Assembly (NCBI GenBank): GCA_002261195.1
Contig: MVBO01000115.1
Coordinates: forward strand, 21,185-46,530
Length of the DNA: 25,346 bases
Reading direction: 5' to 3'
DNA from: Bifiguratus adelaidae
Lineage: Eukaryota > Mucoromycota > Endogonomycetes > Endogonales
The notes under the pieces are model-generated. The model was not told the DNA's origin. It searched no databases and saw nothing but the letters and a program-made list of their open reading frames with translations. The position numbers were made by a program, and so were the translations under genes. Of the stretch, positions 1 to 9,377 are shown piece after piece. Each line of letters opens with the position of its first letter. Position 1 is the stretch's first letter.

Positions 1-583
1 TGTAGAGGGTAACGTGATGTGCTATGTATATTGTATTGCACGACACGTGTGTTGTGTACATGTGAGTTTGCCCGTAGGGAACGAATTAAGGGATAATATG
101 GAGGAAGTTTGTTTTGAGATAGAACTTGCTTTGCTGAGTCACCATAAGGCTCAGCATGGGTGGCATGCAGATGGAGTGGACTCACGTTTGAGGGTAATAT
201 GATTGAGCACTTTGCCGTTGGAACTCCGCGATTTTCGCTCCAAGAAAGAATTCGCCATCATGACATGGAATAGTCTGGCAAGGGCGTCGGCGTAGCAATG
301 CTCTTTGACTATGAGGCAAACATTGAGATTTAGACGGTGCGCAGGCACAAACCACCCAAACCCAATCTTGTGTAACGGGTCCGGTATCAATTGACCGACA
401 CATCATCATAGCACTCGTTATCAAGGTTTGACTCTTACCAATTCTGCAGCCTAGCAATTTCGTATCATGTGAATCTGTCAAATTAGTAAGCCAGCATTCC
501 AGACAAGCAACAGACAAAGACTTGACTGTCAAGAAAATCGTCATAGTATAGACCGTGCTGTGGGACCAAGCTATGAGAGCCAT
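1..583 (-). CDS. Unrecognised multi-exon protein, 3' end beyond window
   Basis: I do not recognise this gene. The most convincing coding block is minus strand about 366 to 186, reading GFGWFVPAHRLNLN, then CLIVKEHCYADALARLF and HVMMANSFLE. It ends at a good donor (GTGAGT, starting at 185) and rejoins in phase at 133 after a CAG acceptor (52 nt intron). The next exon is open to the window edge and includes LPPYYPLIRSLRANS. Upstream, a short exon reading HDTKLLGCRI near 475-439 is bounded by TTGACAG and GTAAGA, and more coding may lie up to 583. The junction between 439 and 366 does not keep frame in any simple join, so the 5' exon structure is unresolved. No catalytic motif or membrane segment is evident. 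It is divergent from IDH2. Gene-like character is moderately supported; the exact limits are not. Confidence 0.42.
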
Positions 584-854
584 TTGCGAAAATGAAAATA
601 GAAATCTTTTGAGATCAACTTGTAATGATCAATGGAACTCCCATACCCAACTTGTACATTTCTTAACTAGAAGGTAACAATCATTGCCGTGAACAATGTA
701 AATACCTGCTGCAATAGCGACATAAACAAATGTCCATTACCCATGCACCCTTCTTACCCCCCACCAACCCCGAAATTATGGTGACGTCACAACTGTTGTC
801 CCGATTAATTATTATTTTTGCTTGCCATGCCTTGTTATACCTCTTCGGTTGATC
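584..854. other. Divergent intergenic region, gene 1 / IDH2
   Basis: This stretch separates the minus-strand gene at the left edge from IDH2 on the plus strand and should hold both promoters. It contains a perfect CRE palindrome (782-789), C-rich stretches around 750-775 and an A/T-rich run at 805-820. No open frame here looks coding. Confidence 0.6.
782..789. promoter_or_regulatory. CRE/ATF-type palindrome TGACGTCA upstream of IDH2
   Basis: TGACGTCA is extended to the 10-bp palindrome GTGACGTCAC at 781-790. The site lies 66-73 nt before the IDH2 ATG, where an activator site would be expected in a compact fungal promoter. bZIP factors of the ATF/CREB and Gcn4 families bind this octamer. Occupancy is inference. 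Confidence 0.5.
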
Positions 855-2508
855 ATGTTGTTGTCTAGAACCAACGTTGCGCTTAGGTCAGCGGCCTTCT
901 CGGCTGCCAAGGTATGTAAGGGACTATTCGGACGTGATGCTCGAGAGAGATGACAGTGAACCGGAGAGACATGGTCATTACTTGCCTTTAGTAATTTTGT
1001 TTACCGACACATTTCGGGTCGTTGCCGGTTTGTGCCGAGATTGCTGGTCTTTACATGCGCATACATTGTGCGCTGTCATTTACACGTCAGGATGATTTGA
1101 AGGCCGCATGCTTACGGTTCGTCCTCTTTCTTTAGTTCCACGCTGCTCGTAGCATCACCACTGCGACACCATCTATTACGGAAGCTTTCAGCGCCAAGAA
1201 GAACGATAAGGTAGGTCGCTCATCGCATGAATGTTTGCGAAAGCGCTTGTACGGCACGGTCATTGACGCTTGTCAACATCTACCAGGGCAACTATGAGGT
1301 CACATTGATTCCGGGAGATGGCATCGGACCTGAGATTTCTCGCTCTGTCAAGGAGATCTTTGCTGCCGCCAAGGTATTGCAATGACTAGTAGTCAGCTTT
1401 GACTATGCTCACAAGCTCTAGACTCCAATCGAATGGGAAGAGGTTGACGTAACTCCCATCATCAAGGACGGCAAGACTGCGATTCCCGACGATGCTATTG
1501 AGTCGGTTCGCAAGAATACTGTAGCTTTGAAAGGTCCTCTTGCTACCCCCATCGGCAAGGGACACGTATCCCTTAACTTGACCCTCCGCCGTACTTTCAA
1601 TCTCTTCGCCAATGTTCGTCCCTGCCGCAGCATCGTTGGCTACAAGACACCCTATGAAAACGTCAACACTGTCCTTATCCGTGAGAACACTGAAGGAGAA
1701 TATTCTGGGATAGAACACACCGTCAGTAGAGACCGCCGAAGTCAGGAGAGATCTGAGTTTTGACCGGTTCTTGCAGGTTGTTGATGGAGTCGTACAATCC
1801 ATCAAACTGATTACCAGAGAAGCTTCCGAACGTTGTGCTCGATATGCTTTTACATATGCAGAATCTGTCGGCAGAAACAGAGTCACGGCAGTGCACAAGG
1901 CCAACATCATGTAAGTGCTTCCGCATTTGTTCTTGACAAGCGTGCTAATTGCTATGTATATAGGAAACTATCTGACGGTCTGTTCTTGGATGTCTGCAAA
2001 GACGTCTCCAAAGAGTTCCCCAACATCCAATTTGATAACGTCATTCTTGACAGGGCATGCTTGCACGTAAGTCTTAAATAATTTTGCATTTGCTTAGGCA
2101 TATCCTGATTTATCTGCTCGTCAGATTGTCCAAGACCCAAGCCTTTACGCTGACACTGTGATGGTCATGCCCAATTTGTACGGTGATATTTTGTCTGACA
2201 TGTGCGCTGGTCTCATTGGTGGTCTCGGTTTGACCCCCTCTGGAAACATTGGTCGCGATGCTTCCATTTTCGAGGCCGTGCACGGTACCGCTCCTGATAT
2301 TGCTGGACAAGACAAGGCCAACCCCACTGCTCTCCTACTCTCCGGTATCATGATGTTACGACACATGAAGCTCAACGCACATGCGGATAACATTGAACAG
2401 GCTGTACTCAAGACGATTGCTGAAGGCAAGGCGTTGACTGGCGATTTGGGTGGCCGAGCAACCAACACGCAATACACCGCTGAGGTGATCAAGAACCTCC
2501 AAGCTTAA
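855..2508 (+). CDS. IDH2: NAD-dependent isocitrate dehydrogenase, catalytic subunit, mitochondrial
   Basis: Oxidatively decarboxylates isocitrate to 2-oxoglutarate with NAD+ in the mitochondrial TCA cycle, as the catalytic partner of an Idh1-type subunit. Exons: 855-911, 1136-1210, 1287-1373, 1422-1721, 1777-1910, 1964-2066, 2125-2508; all phases agree and give 379 aa (yeast Idh2 is 369). The first ~40 residues, with several Arg and no acidic residue in the first 30 ([15 protein letters not shown]), look like a mitochondrial presequence. Family motifs seen: [32 protein letters not shown] (substrate-binding Ser and Arg), [14 protein letters not shown], and the metal-binding block [30 protein letters not shown] marks it as Idh2/IDH3A-like rather than the regulatory subunit. 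Intron 1 (224 nt) is several times longer than the other five (48-76 nt). The donor after exon 4 is GTCAGT. The start is the only ATG that gives a plausible targeting peptide. Confidence 0.95.
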
Positions 2509-2834
2509 ATAGATTCCGCATGAAATCAACGACATTGATGCTGCGCTCACCACAGTGAGCCCGTGTGTGGTACATTATTGGAATTAGGCAGCACAAATAC
2601 AATTCCCCTTTCCACATCTGCAGTCCTTGTTCCTGCTGCATGACTTCTCTCTTCTACTACGCATCGTACAATTAGTCCTCCTCGTCATCACCAATTTCAA
2701 AGTGAGCTTCATGGAAATCTTCGTCCACATCAGACGAGCGTCCATTTTGTCCGTTCCTTTTGCCAGGCCGGTCGACCATCAGTTCATGCCTACCCAACCT
2801 GTTAACGGCAGTTTAAGACTCATCTCTTATTCAC
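2509..2834. other. Convergent intergenic region IDH2 / KEX1
   Basis: These 326 nt hold the 3' ends of two converging genes. I see no RNA gene, repeat or clear conserved motif. A plus-strand open frame at 2627-2863 has no family resemblance and overlaps the KEX1 tail, so it is not called. Confidence 0.6.
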
Positions 2835-5605
2835 TTACAATTCTCCATTGCGTCCCAGCATGAGCTCCTCCTCCTCTTCGTCCGCAAAGATTTCATCGTA
2901 ATCCTCCTCGAACCGGGATACACCAAAGCCATGGTGAAGCCATCGCGAACCCCAGCGAGTCCGGGCGATTCGTCTGCGAAGGGATCTAGGTAGAGCGCCC
3001 GCAATTGCATCCAGTACGGCCGCTTTCCAATCGCCTGAACCCAACCTAAGGTTACTTCCCGGCGTCAAAGTTGTGGCTAAGCGCAGGCGGAAGGCGTATC
3101 CAGCCGCAATGGCGACGATAAGGAAAATGAGCGTGGCCCAGCCCCTGGAACATACCAGTGTTTGCCTAATCTGATCCAAAAACAATGACGCTTACCATCC
3201 ATAATAGTCGTCCCAAGCATGTGACATATCTTGTTCGTCTCTTGAGGGTGAATCGCTTCGGTCTCCTACCCAGCTTTCCTTCCCTAGCACTTTACCGCCA
3301 CCTACGCCCATGAACCGATTGATGATATCCAATTGTTCCAATGGGTGGTCATACGGTGACATATGAGATGCCTCTCTCAATAACACATATGTCAGATTGC
3401 GGGAAGAGGTGTAGTAACCGGCACGATTGTCATCAATGTACCAGTCCATAATTTCGTCATCAGGCTATAGCACTGTGAGGATAGGTTGCTATGTGTGTGA
3501 ACGACTACTTACGCCAAAACCAGTGCTTCCACCCCAGGTAAGTTCCTTGATCATTCGTTCTGTCCCCAAATGATTGCAGATGAGGTCCTGGTCACCGCTA
3601 ATCAACGCTATTAATGAAATGTCTTGACGACCAGCGGTCAAAGTCTCTTATACGAACCTAATCAGTAATACTGGTGTTGTGGACAAGATATTTGGTAGGA
3701 GCTGCAGTAGACATCAAGTCGATTGAATGTAATAAGCCTTTCTTGTCGTTTCATACCTTATACGATGGCTCGCTCTGGTCACCGTCGAGTGCCCAAGAAA
3801 CCGCGCCAGAACACTCTGCCCATCCCATTGCTTGCTTACTAGCGTGAATAGCATGGACGACCACTGGTTGCTAATGCCCACTACTTAGCGCAACACATTG
3901 AATATGCAGTGACTCTTACTCTTAGATAGGCTGCTGTTTCTACAAGCTCGTGAGGCCAATTTGCACCACATGATGGATAGGATTCGTTACGTATCCGTAT
4001 GTCGTAGATATTGACACAGACTTCCCTCCCATCGATTCTGCGCAAGGTTTGAGAACATGTGACATGTACTGGTTATCATTTCCACCCACATTTGCTTGCT
4101 CCCATACATGATGTCATCAAGGATGGCTTCGCATTTGTTCATTTTGATCTTCTCTCCTGTATGCTCGATTTGCGCAAGACATTTTTGCAGGGAATTTTTC
4201 ACAGCGTCCTGATGTATACGGTTTAATACCACCTTGCTATCCGGAATGATATCACACATACCTGCGACGGACCACTGACTATATTATGTTGCAGGCTAAA
4301 GTCAACATAGGCTTGATACTGCACGGCAAAAGGTTGAGAGTTTAGGCAATCTCCTACGAACTTGCCGCATACTCACTTGTATACGGGGTGCCATCCAACC
4401 ATTAGAGATGGCAAGTCCCGCCAGATTATACTAGGATTGTACATTAGTATGCCTTGCGATGAGGGTAAGGTTTCAAGACCTACTATGGGGCTCTCTCTGT
4501 CTCGATTCATTTCGATTATCCTGGATCCGAAGTATGGTATGTATATACCAGCGAAGCTTTCGCCGGCCAAGTAAATCTACGAACACTGTTAATATTGGCT
4601 ACACATGCTGTTGTACAATCCATACTTGGTCTTTTGCATGTTCTGGAAATATTTGGAAGAAGTCGTGGAGAAACGTTACAAATGATGTGGTCACCTAAGG
4701 CATAGCTATCATCAGTGTCACGAAAGCACTGATTGTCTTGTCACTGACCTGTTCGATGGTTTTCTCGTAGCTGTTAGTATTAGCAAAGCTGAATCCGGTA
4801 CCAACAGGTTGATCGACTATAAGCATTCGAGTGAGCAAGCAAGGTTCGATGTCGACTTGCACAAAACGTACCAAAGAGAACATTGGCATATTGATTCCAG
4901 CCAGTTTCGAGATACCTTACGGTGGAATCCTTGTTGACACGATAGGGACCGTTTTCTAGAAATAGACCGTCCATGCTACTCGACAAGGTCTTTGTTAGCC
5001 GCCGTGTCTGTAAATGTGTCATGTAGGTCTCACCTCGAGCTATAGGTCATGATATGAACGTAAGGTCAGCGTTAGAGCATGAATATGCAATCAAGTGATG
5101 GCAGCAATGCTTACCATCCGGGACCTGTCAAAGGTGTACGAGTTATTCATCTGTGTCTGCATCGCCATTGTCCAGTATTCCTTACCTCCATTCAACCATA
5201 TGACCTAACGCCAAGCAATACAACGTCAGTCGAGCCCATTCAATCCTCATGACAGACATACCAAGCGACCTTGACCATCCTCCGGAGGAGTTCTGCCTTT
5301 CAAAAGCCAAAAGAATATATTCGCGTTCCTTGATGCATCTATTTCGATATGTCTGAGGCAATACCCCTGGAATGAGCGAAAAGAACCTAGGGAAAGCCTT
5401 TATACACTGCACTTACCCAGCATACTGTGTGACTTTGATCGAGTCGTTAAGACCGGGAAGTTGAGAAACGTAGTAGTCCGCCGCTGTCAATGATGAACAC
5501 GTGGACCAATGTCAGCTCGCTTTCACCCTGCTTACCACCAGCTGAAGCAGCGCGCTCTACCACTGTGGCAGCCATGGCGACCACCAATGCATATACCTCC
5601 ATCAT
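2835..5605 (-). CDS. KEX1: Kex1-type serine carboxypeptidase of the late Golgi, 18 exons
   Basis: Trims C-terminal Lys/Arg from secreted propeptides after Kex2 cleavage, in the trans-Golgi lumen. Exons, 5' to 3': 5605-5536, 5483-5417, 5352-5262, 5204-5186, 5124-5115, 5039-5034, 4975-4872, 4816-4749, 4694-4626, 4576-4385, 4318-4280, 4232-4108, 4037-3920, 3870-3757, 3701-3658, 3597-3513, 3464-3196, 3144-2835. Phases agree throughout (599 aa). The hydrophobic N-terminus ([11 protein letters not shown]) is a signal peptide. Seen in order: VIWLNGGPGCSSMDG (~77-91), [10 protein letters not shown], catalytic Ser175 in AGESFAG, Asp383 in SGDQDLICN, His441 in [10 protein letters not shown], one membrane helix (~498-518), then a basic and an acidic cytosolic tail (FADEEEEE) as in Golgi-retained Kex1. 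Least certain are the joins around 4385-4233: the GTATAC donor at 4384 competes with a better-looking GTGAGT, and the 47-nt intron 4279-4233 was chosen because it restores frame and family spacing. Confidence 0.9.
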
Positions 5606-5772
5606 GAGCGCACACGAACAAGAAGACCCCTTTTCAGCAATGGCTTGCCTAATTTGAATTCTTGGCTTTCAAGCGTTGACAAGTGCATTGGACGGATTGA
5701 GAGCGAAAGCAAGCAGAAAGAAGGTTGCAACGGGTCTAAATACATACAAGTGTGTCTATGGGTATCTACGCT

Positions 5773-7581
5773 TTAATCAAAGGTAATTTTGGTTGGCTTG
5801 GCCGTCATGTCTACGTCTTTGAAAAATGCTCCATACGCAGAGTGTTCCTTTTTCTTGACAGTGCCTCCGAATTTTAGCAAATCTTCGGGTACTGGTTGAC
5901 CTGCTTGCTTCAAGATATTAATGAGCTCTCCAGAGTGTGACTTGTCATGCATGGTGAACAGAGTATGCGAAGTGCCTTTGGCGCCTCCACGGCCGGTTCG
6001 GCCAATGCGATGCACATAGTCTTCGATGGTGAGCGGGAAGGTGAAATTGATGACATGGCCGACATCTGGGATATCGAGACCACGAGCGGCAACGTCGGTG
6101 GCAATCAACAATGGGAAAGAGCCGTCCTTGAATCGATTCAAGGCTTCTGTGCGCTGTTGCTGATTGCGATCGCCATGAATGGCAACCGGCTTGAAACCAT
6201 TGCGTTGTAGCATTTGTTCGATACGGGTGGCTTCCTTTTTGTATAATACGAAGACAAGGACTCGGTTCTTGCGGGACTTGTGATACTTGTTCAAGAGCTG
6301 CACGAGCTTTTGCTCCTTTTCGAAAGGTTGGACGACGTCGACAATCTGTTGCACATCGGAGTTGGCAGCCAAATCCGTGGAGCCGATGGATACTCTCACT
6401 GGGTCCATCAGGAAATCGTGAGCCAACTTTTGGACAGACTCGGGCCAAGTCGCAGAGAACATGAGCGTTTGACGATCTTTGCGGGTGAGTCCTATGATTT
6501 TGCGGACAGCATCCTCGAAACCGACATCCAGCATTCGATCGGCTTCATCCAAGACCAGGTAAGACACATTGGAGATGTCCAATGCACCCTCATCCAACAG
6601 ATCCACCAGTCGTCCGGGAGTGGCTACGACAATATCGACGCCTCTGCTAAGCTGTTGACGCTGTGCATCCTTTGGGACACCGCCGTAGATGCAGACTGAC
6701 GTAATTTTTGTCTGCTTACCGGCGGCTTCTGCAATCTCCTGAGTTTGCATGGCGAGTTCGCGAGTAGGAGCCACAACCAAGACATTGGGATGTTTCGTCT
6801 TGCCTTGCGTTTTCTTTACCGTTTTGATATGTTGTAGGGCTGGCAATGTGAACGCGAGAGTTTTCCCAGAACCTGTCTTGGCAATGCCGATTTCGTCGCG
6901 ACCAGCGAGAACGATAGGCCAAGACACGGACTGGATCGGTGTTGGCTTCGCAAAGTCCTTGACAACATTCATCAGATCCTCTGGAAATCCGGCTTGATGA
7001 AATTCTAGGATAGGACGAATGTCTTCGCTGCTTTGGACCTTGTGCTCTTCAAGAAACGCATCGATCGTGCTTTGTGGAAGGGATTTAAGCGAATGGTGCT
7101 CGACGTATGCTGCCGCTTTATCTTCTGATTGCGAAGTGGCCGTTGAGAGGTTGGAGTCAATGGACATTGGGGTGGACACATTGGAGACATCTGCACTTGG
7201 GGTTTGACTGCCGCTGGGTGTTACAACTTCGCGCTTCTTTTGCTTGTCTTTGCTCTTTTTGTCTTTCTTTTCTTTTGCCTTTTTCTTCTCCTTCTTTTCC
7301 TTCTTGCTCCTCTGTTTCTCGTCCTTGTCTGTCTTCTCGGAACTGTCGATAGCGTCGGCGCTGCTGGTGGGTGTAGTGGGGCTGGATTCAGCTGGGTTCT
7401 CAGTCGTTTCTGACAACTTTTTGGCCTTGTTTTCCTTCTTTTGCTTCTTGCGAACCTCCTTGCTGTCTTCGTCAGCGACTGGTCGCTTCTTGTCAGGCTT
7501 TGACATTGCTACAAGTCCCTGAGACTCCCCTAAGTCCTTTCTCGCTTTTTTAAGTGCTTTCTTGGCACCTGCTTGATCCAT
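5773..7581 (-). CDS. DBP3: DEAD-box ATP-dependent RNA helicase Dbp3
   Basis: Nucleolar helicase of 60S/27S pre-rRNA processing. Single exon. From the ATG at 7581 it is 602 aa: a Lys/Glu/Asp-rich low-complexity N-terminus typical of Dbp3, then the helicase core. Motifs: Q motif KPTPIQSVSWP, motif I AKTGSGKT (~232), Ia PTRELAMQ, Ib TPGRL, II DEAD (~346), III SAT, V DVAARGLDIP, VI HRIGRTGR (~523). The C-terminus EHSAYGAFFKDVD then KITFD is nearly identical to the end of yeast Dbp3 as I remember it. The frame stays open upstream to 7746 but encodes a hydrophobic segment unlike any nucleolar helicase, so I start at 7581, where the context GCAGCCATGG is strong; the Met at 7506 is an alternative. 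The lack of introns stands out beside 18-exon KEX1. KEX1 begins 167 nt downstream on the same strand. Confidence 0.94.
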   Translation of the reverse strand: MDQAGAKKALKKARKDLGESQGLVAMSKPDKKRPVADEDSKEVRKKQKKENKAKKLSETTENPAESSPTTPTSSADAIDSSEKTDKDEKQRSKKEKKEKKKAKEKKDKKSKDKQKKREVVTPSGSQTPSADVSNVSTPMSIDSNLSTATSQSEDKAAAYVEHHSLKSLPQSTIDAFLEEHKVQSSEDIRPILEFHQAGFPEDLMNVVKDFAKPTPIQSVSWPIVLAGRDEIGIAKTGSGKTLAFTLPALQHIKTVKKTQGKTKHPNVLVVAPTRELAMQTQEIAEAAGKQTKITSVCIYGGVPKDAQRQQLSRGVDIVVATPGRLVDLLDEGALDISNVSYLVLDEADRMLDVGFEDAVRKIIGLTRKDRQTLMFSATWPESVQKLAHDFLMDPVRVSIGSTDLAANSDVQQIVDVVQPFEKEQKLVQLLNKYHKSRKNRVLVFVLYKKEATRIEQMLQRNGFKPVAIHGDRNQQQRTEALNRFKDGSFPLLIATDVAARGLDIPDVGHVINFTFPLTIEDYVHRIGRTGRGGAKGTSHTLFTMHDKSHSGELINILKQAGQPVPEDLLKFGGTVKKKEHSAYGAFFKDVDMTAKPTKITFD

Positions 7582-7929
7582 GGCTGCAGTTTCCGTCACT
7601 ATAGACACCATGAGCAAAGTGCAGGTCAAGAGTGAGAGGAACAAAAAATATCGAGTGGCTTGGTCTTCCTTTATTTGGAAACTGTTCAATTCCATTGTCG
7701 TTACATTTAGAAAGGCAAAGCCCGAGCCAAAGTGGCGATTCATCACGTTCTAAGCTTGTTATATGTTCAACTATTACGCGCGATAATGAAGTTTGGTCAC
7801 GATTCTGGCCAGTAAGCCTCAATGAAAACCCTTCCAGACCACTTCTCTTCCACTTTCAGATTGAATTAATGATGCAAATGAATTAACATTAACAAACATA
7901 AAAGTCAACTTTAAAATTTTTTTGGAAAT
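7582..7929. other. DBP3 upstream region and tRNA-Leu 5' flank
   Basis: This region lies between the chosen DBP3 start and the divergently placed tRNA-Leu gene. It contains the open but non-helicase-like extension of the DBP3 frame to 7746, then A/T-rich DNA with an AAAATTTTTTT tract just before the tRNA. No separate gene is visible. Confidence 0.5.
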
Positions 7930-8011
7930 GGCGACTTGGCCGAGCGGTCTAAGGCGCCGCACTCAAGTTGCGGTCTCGAAAGAGGCGTAGGTTCGAGTCC
8001 TACAGTCGTCA
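7930..8011 (+). tRNA. tRNA-Leu (anticodon CAA), no intron
   Basis: Acceptor stem GGCGACT pairs with AGTCGTC (one G-U), followed by discriminator A at 8011. D-arm TGGCCGAGCGGTCTAAGGCG, anticodon stem CCGCA/TGCGG around loop CTCAAGT with anticodon CAA at 7964-7966, a long class II variable arm closed by TCTC/GAGG, and the T-arm GTTCGAGTC. It reads UUG leucine codons. CCA is not encoded, as expected for a eukaryotic gene. The anticodon loop is uninterrupted. Confidence 0.96.
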
Positions 8012-8016
8012 TTTAC

Positions 8017-8020
8017 TTTT
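8017..8020 (+). terminator. Pol III T-tract after tRNA-Leu
   Basis: TTTT begins 6 nt after the tRNA discriminator base, the usual place for RNA polymerase III termination. Four Ts is a minimal tract. Confidence 0.6.
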
Positions 8021-8573
8021 AGACTTTTGCTTCTTGGATTGTGACCATAACGAATGAGTCTTGCATGGCATCGGGAAGTTTCGAAATGGTAGCTTTTTTG
8101 AGAACTCTCTTCCCAATTAATTTTCTTTCCATTCGTCAATACTCAATCTCGACCCGAGAATACTCAAGCTGGAAACTCATCTGCTTCAAGATTCGTCTGG
8201 ACATTCTTATATAATTACCAAGGAGACATTAGTCTTCATCTCGCTGGTTGAATGACTATTGAGGGTGGTTGGTATGCGATTGCAAGTCAAGTGCTAGAGC
8301 AGAATAGTTAATGCGCAAATGCAGGCATTATGGAATAAAACCACCAAAGCCATGAGAAGTCATGATCTAGGGTTATATGCGAATCTGGATGTACCTTCTT
8401 TTCAGGTCAACCTTTGGACCATAAGCATTCTCTCAAATGCTGATCCTGTCCGTCGCAGAGCATTTGTCAGCAAGCTCTCAACTCCGCTCGATACTCTGCT
8501 TGTATGATGGCGAGTCAGTCTTTATGCGCACACCAGGTTACCATTTTGTGAACCTACCTTGACACGTAGCCTG

Positions 8574-8658
8574 TGGATAAGGTTATCCATTTGGTCAATG
8601 CTGAACTGGATCGATAACTCTCGAACTTCCAATGTGCAAAATCCTGTGTGTGGATAAG
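8574..8658. promoter_or_regulatory. Cluster of four GATA motifs
   Basis: GATAAG at 8576-8581 and an inverted GTTATC at 8582-8587 form the palindrome TGGATAA-GG-TTATCCA. Further copies are GATAAC at 8613-8618 and GATAAG at 8653-8658. GATA zinc-finger factors (AreA/Nit2, SREA types) bind such sites, often in pairs. The site is about 0.8 kb before the HbrB start, so the target gene is uncertain. Confidence 0.3.
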
Positions 8659-9315
8659 CCTCATTGCCCTCGCTTTCTTTCGATACGGGTTAAAAGGTGT
8701 ACGCGTGTACTCGGCGGCACCGCATACTCTCAATCCATGGATCAATGGTCAGGGCAATCGACCAGAGGTAAGAGACCACGAGTACAGAGCGATATTATCC
8801 GTCATGACAATGATCGATAAATGCACCGTCAAAGCTTATAGACTCTTATTGCTTTACCCTTGTTTTTGACTGCAACATTACCTGAAACCGCTTTATTGAC
8901 GGAGGCTTGTGGATCCTATGTATGGAAACAGACCTCCTTTTGGGGAACCAAGTTGACAAACAATGGCAACATATCATAACCGAGGACAAATCAATTGGTA
9001 ACTAGAGGACGCAAAGAATGTCAATTATCCCTATTCACCATTGTAGAGCCAAGGGAATTCTAATGTTCTTAAATTGAAGCTTAAGGCGTGCAGTTGCGTG
9101 TCTTCAGCAGGACGATCAAGCCATCCATCCTTCAATTACTTGTCAATGTTTGCTTAAGCATACAACATATAGCCTACATATGATCATCTTGGCACCAATT
9201 GTCCTTATGCTTACAAACTTGTGTCCATCTCTCCGCTTCACATTGCTGTCATTGATTCAATAGTCATTTGAAGCAAAGCTTACACCTGAATAACTACTCT
9301 TTGCTCGTTCTTTCA

Positions 9316-9377
9316 ATGCAAGGTGTGGATAGACAAGACAACACTGTCCCTGCTTCTTGTTGTCTGTCTCCTTGCAT
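9316..9377 (+). other. Imperfect hairpin in probable 5' leader of HbrB gene
   Basis: ATGCAAGG (9316-9323) pairs perfectly with CCTTGCAT (9370-9377). Inside it AGACAAGACAAC (9331-9342) pairs with GTTGTCTGTCT (9359-9369) with one unpaired base; there is a 7-nt bulge on the 5' side and a 16-nt loop. It ends 61 nt before the ATG at 9439. If transcribed, it could slow ribosome scanning. No folding energy was computed. Confidence 0.4.

Noticed and set aside
4234-4258. Very short (25-29 nt) intron in KEX1 using the GTATGT donor near 4258
   Set aside because: Too short for known fungal splicing; the 47-nt GTCAGT-CAAG alternative restores frame and the family spacing to the conserved Cys.
7204-7522. 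Plus-strand hydrophobic Phe/Leu/Ser-rich frames that could be read as membrane proteins
   Set aside because: They are the complement of the Lys/Glu-rich N-terminus of DBP3; the hydrophobicity is a by-product of AAG/AAA and GAA codons on the other strand.
7582-7746. N-terminal hydrophobic extension of DBP3
   Set aside because: The frame is open, but a membrane-like segment does not fit a nucleolar helicase and the ATG at 7581 has much better context.
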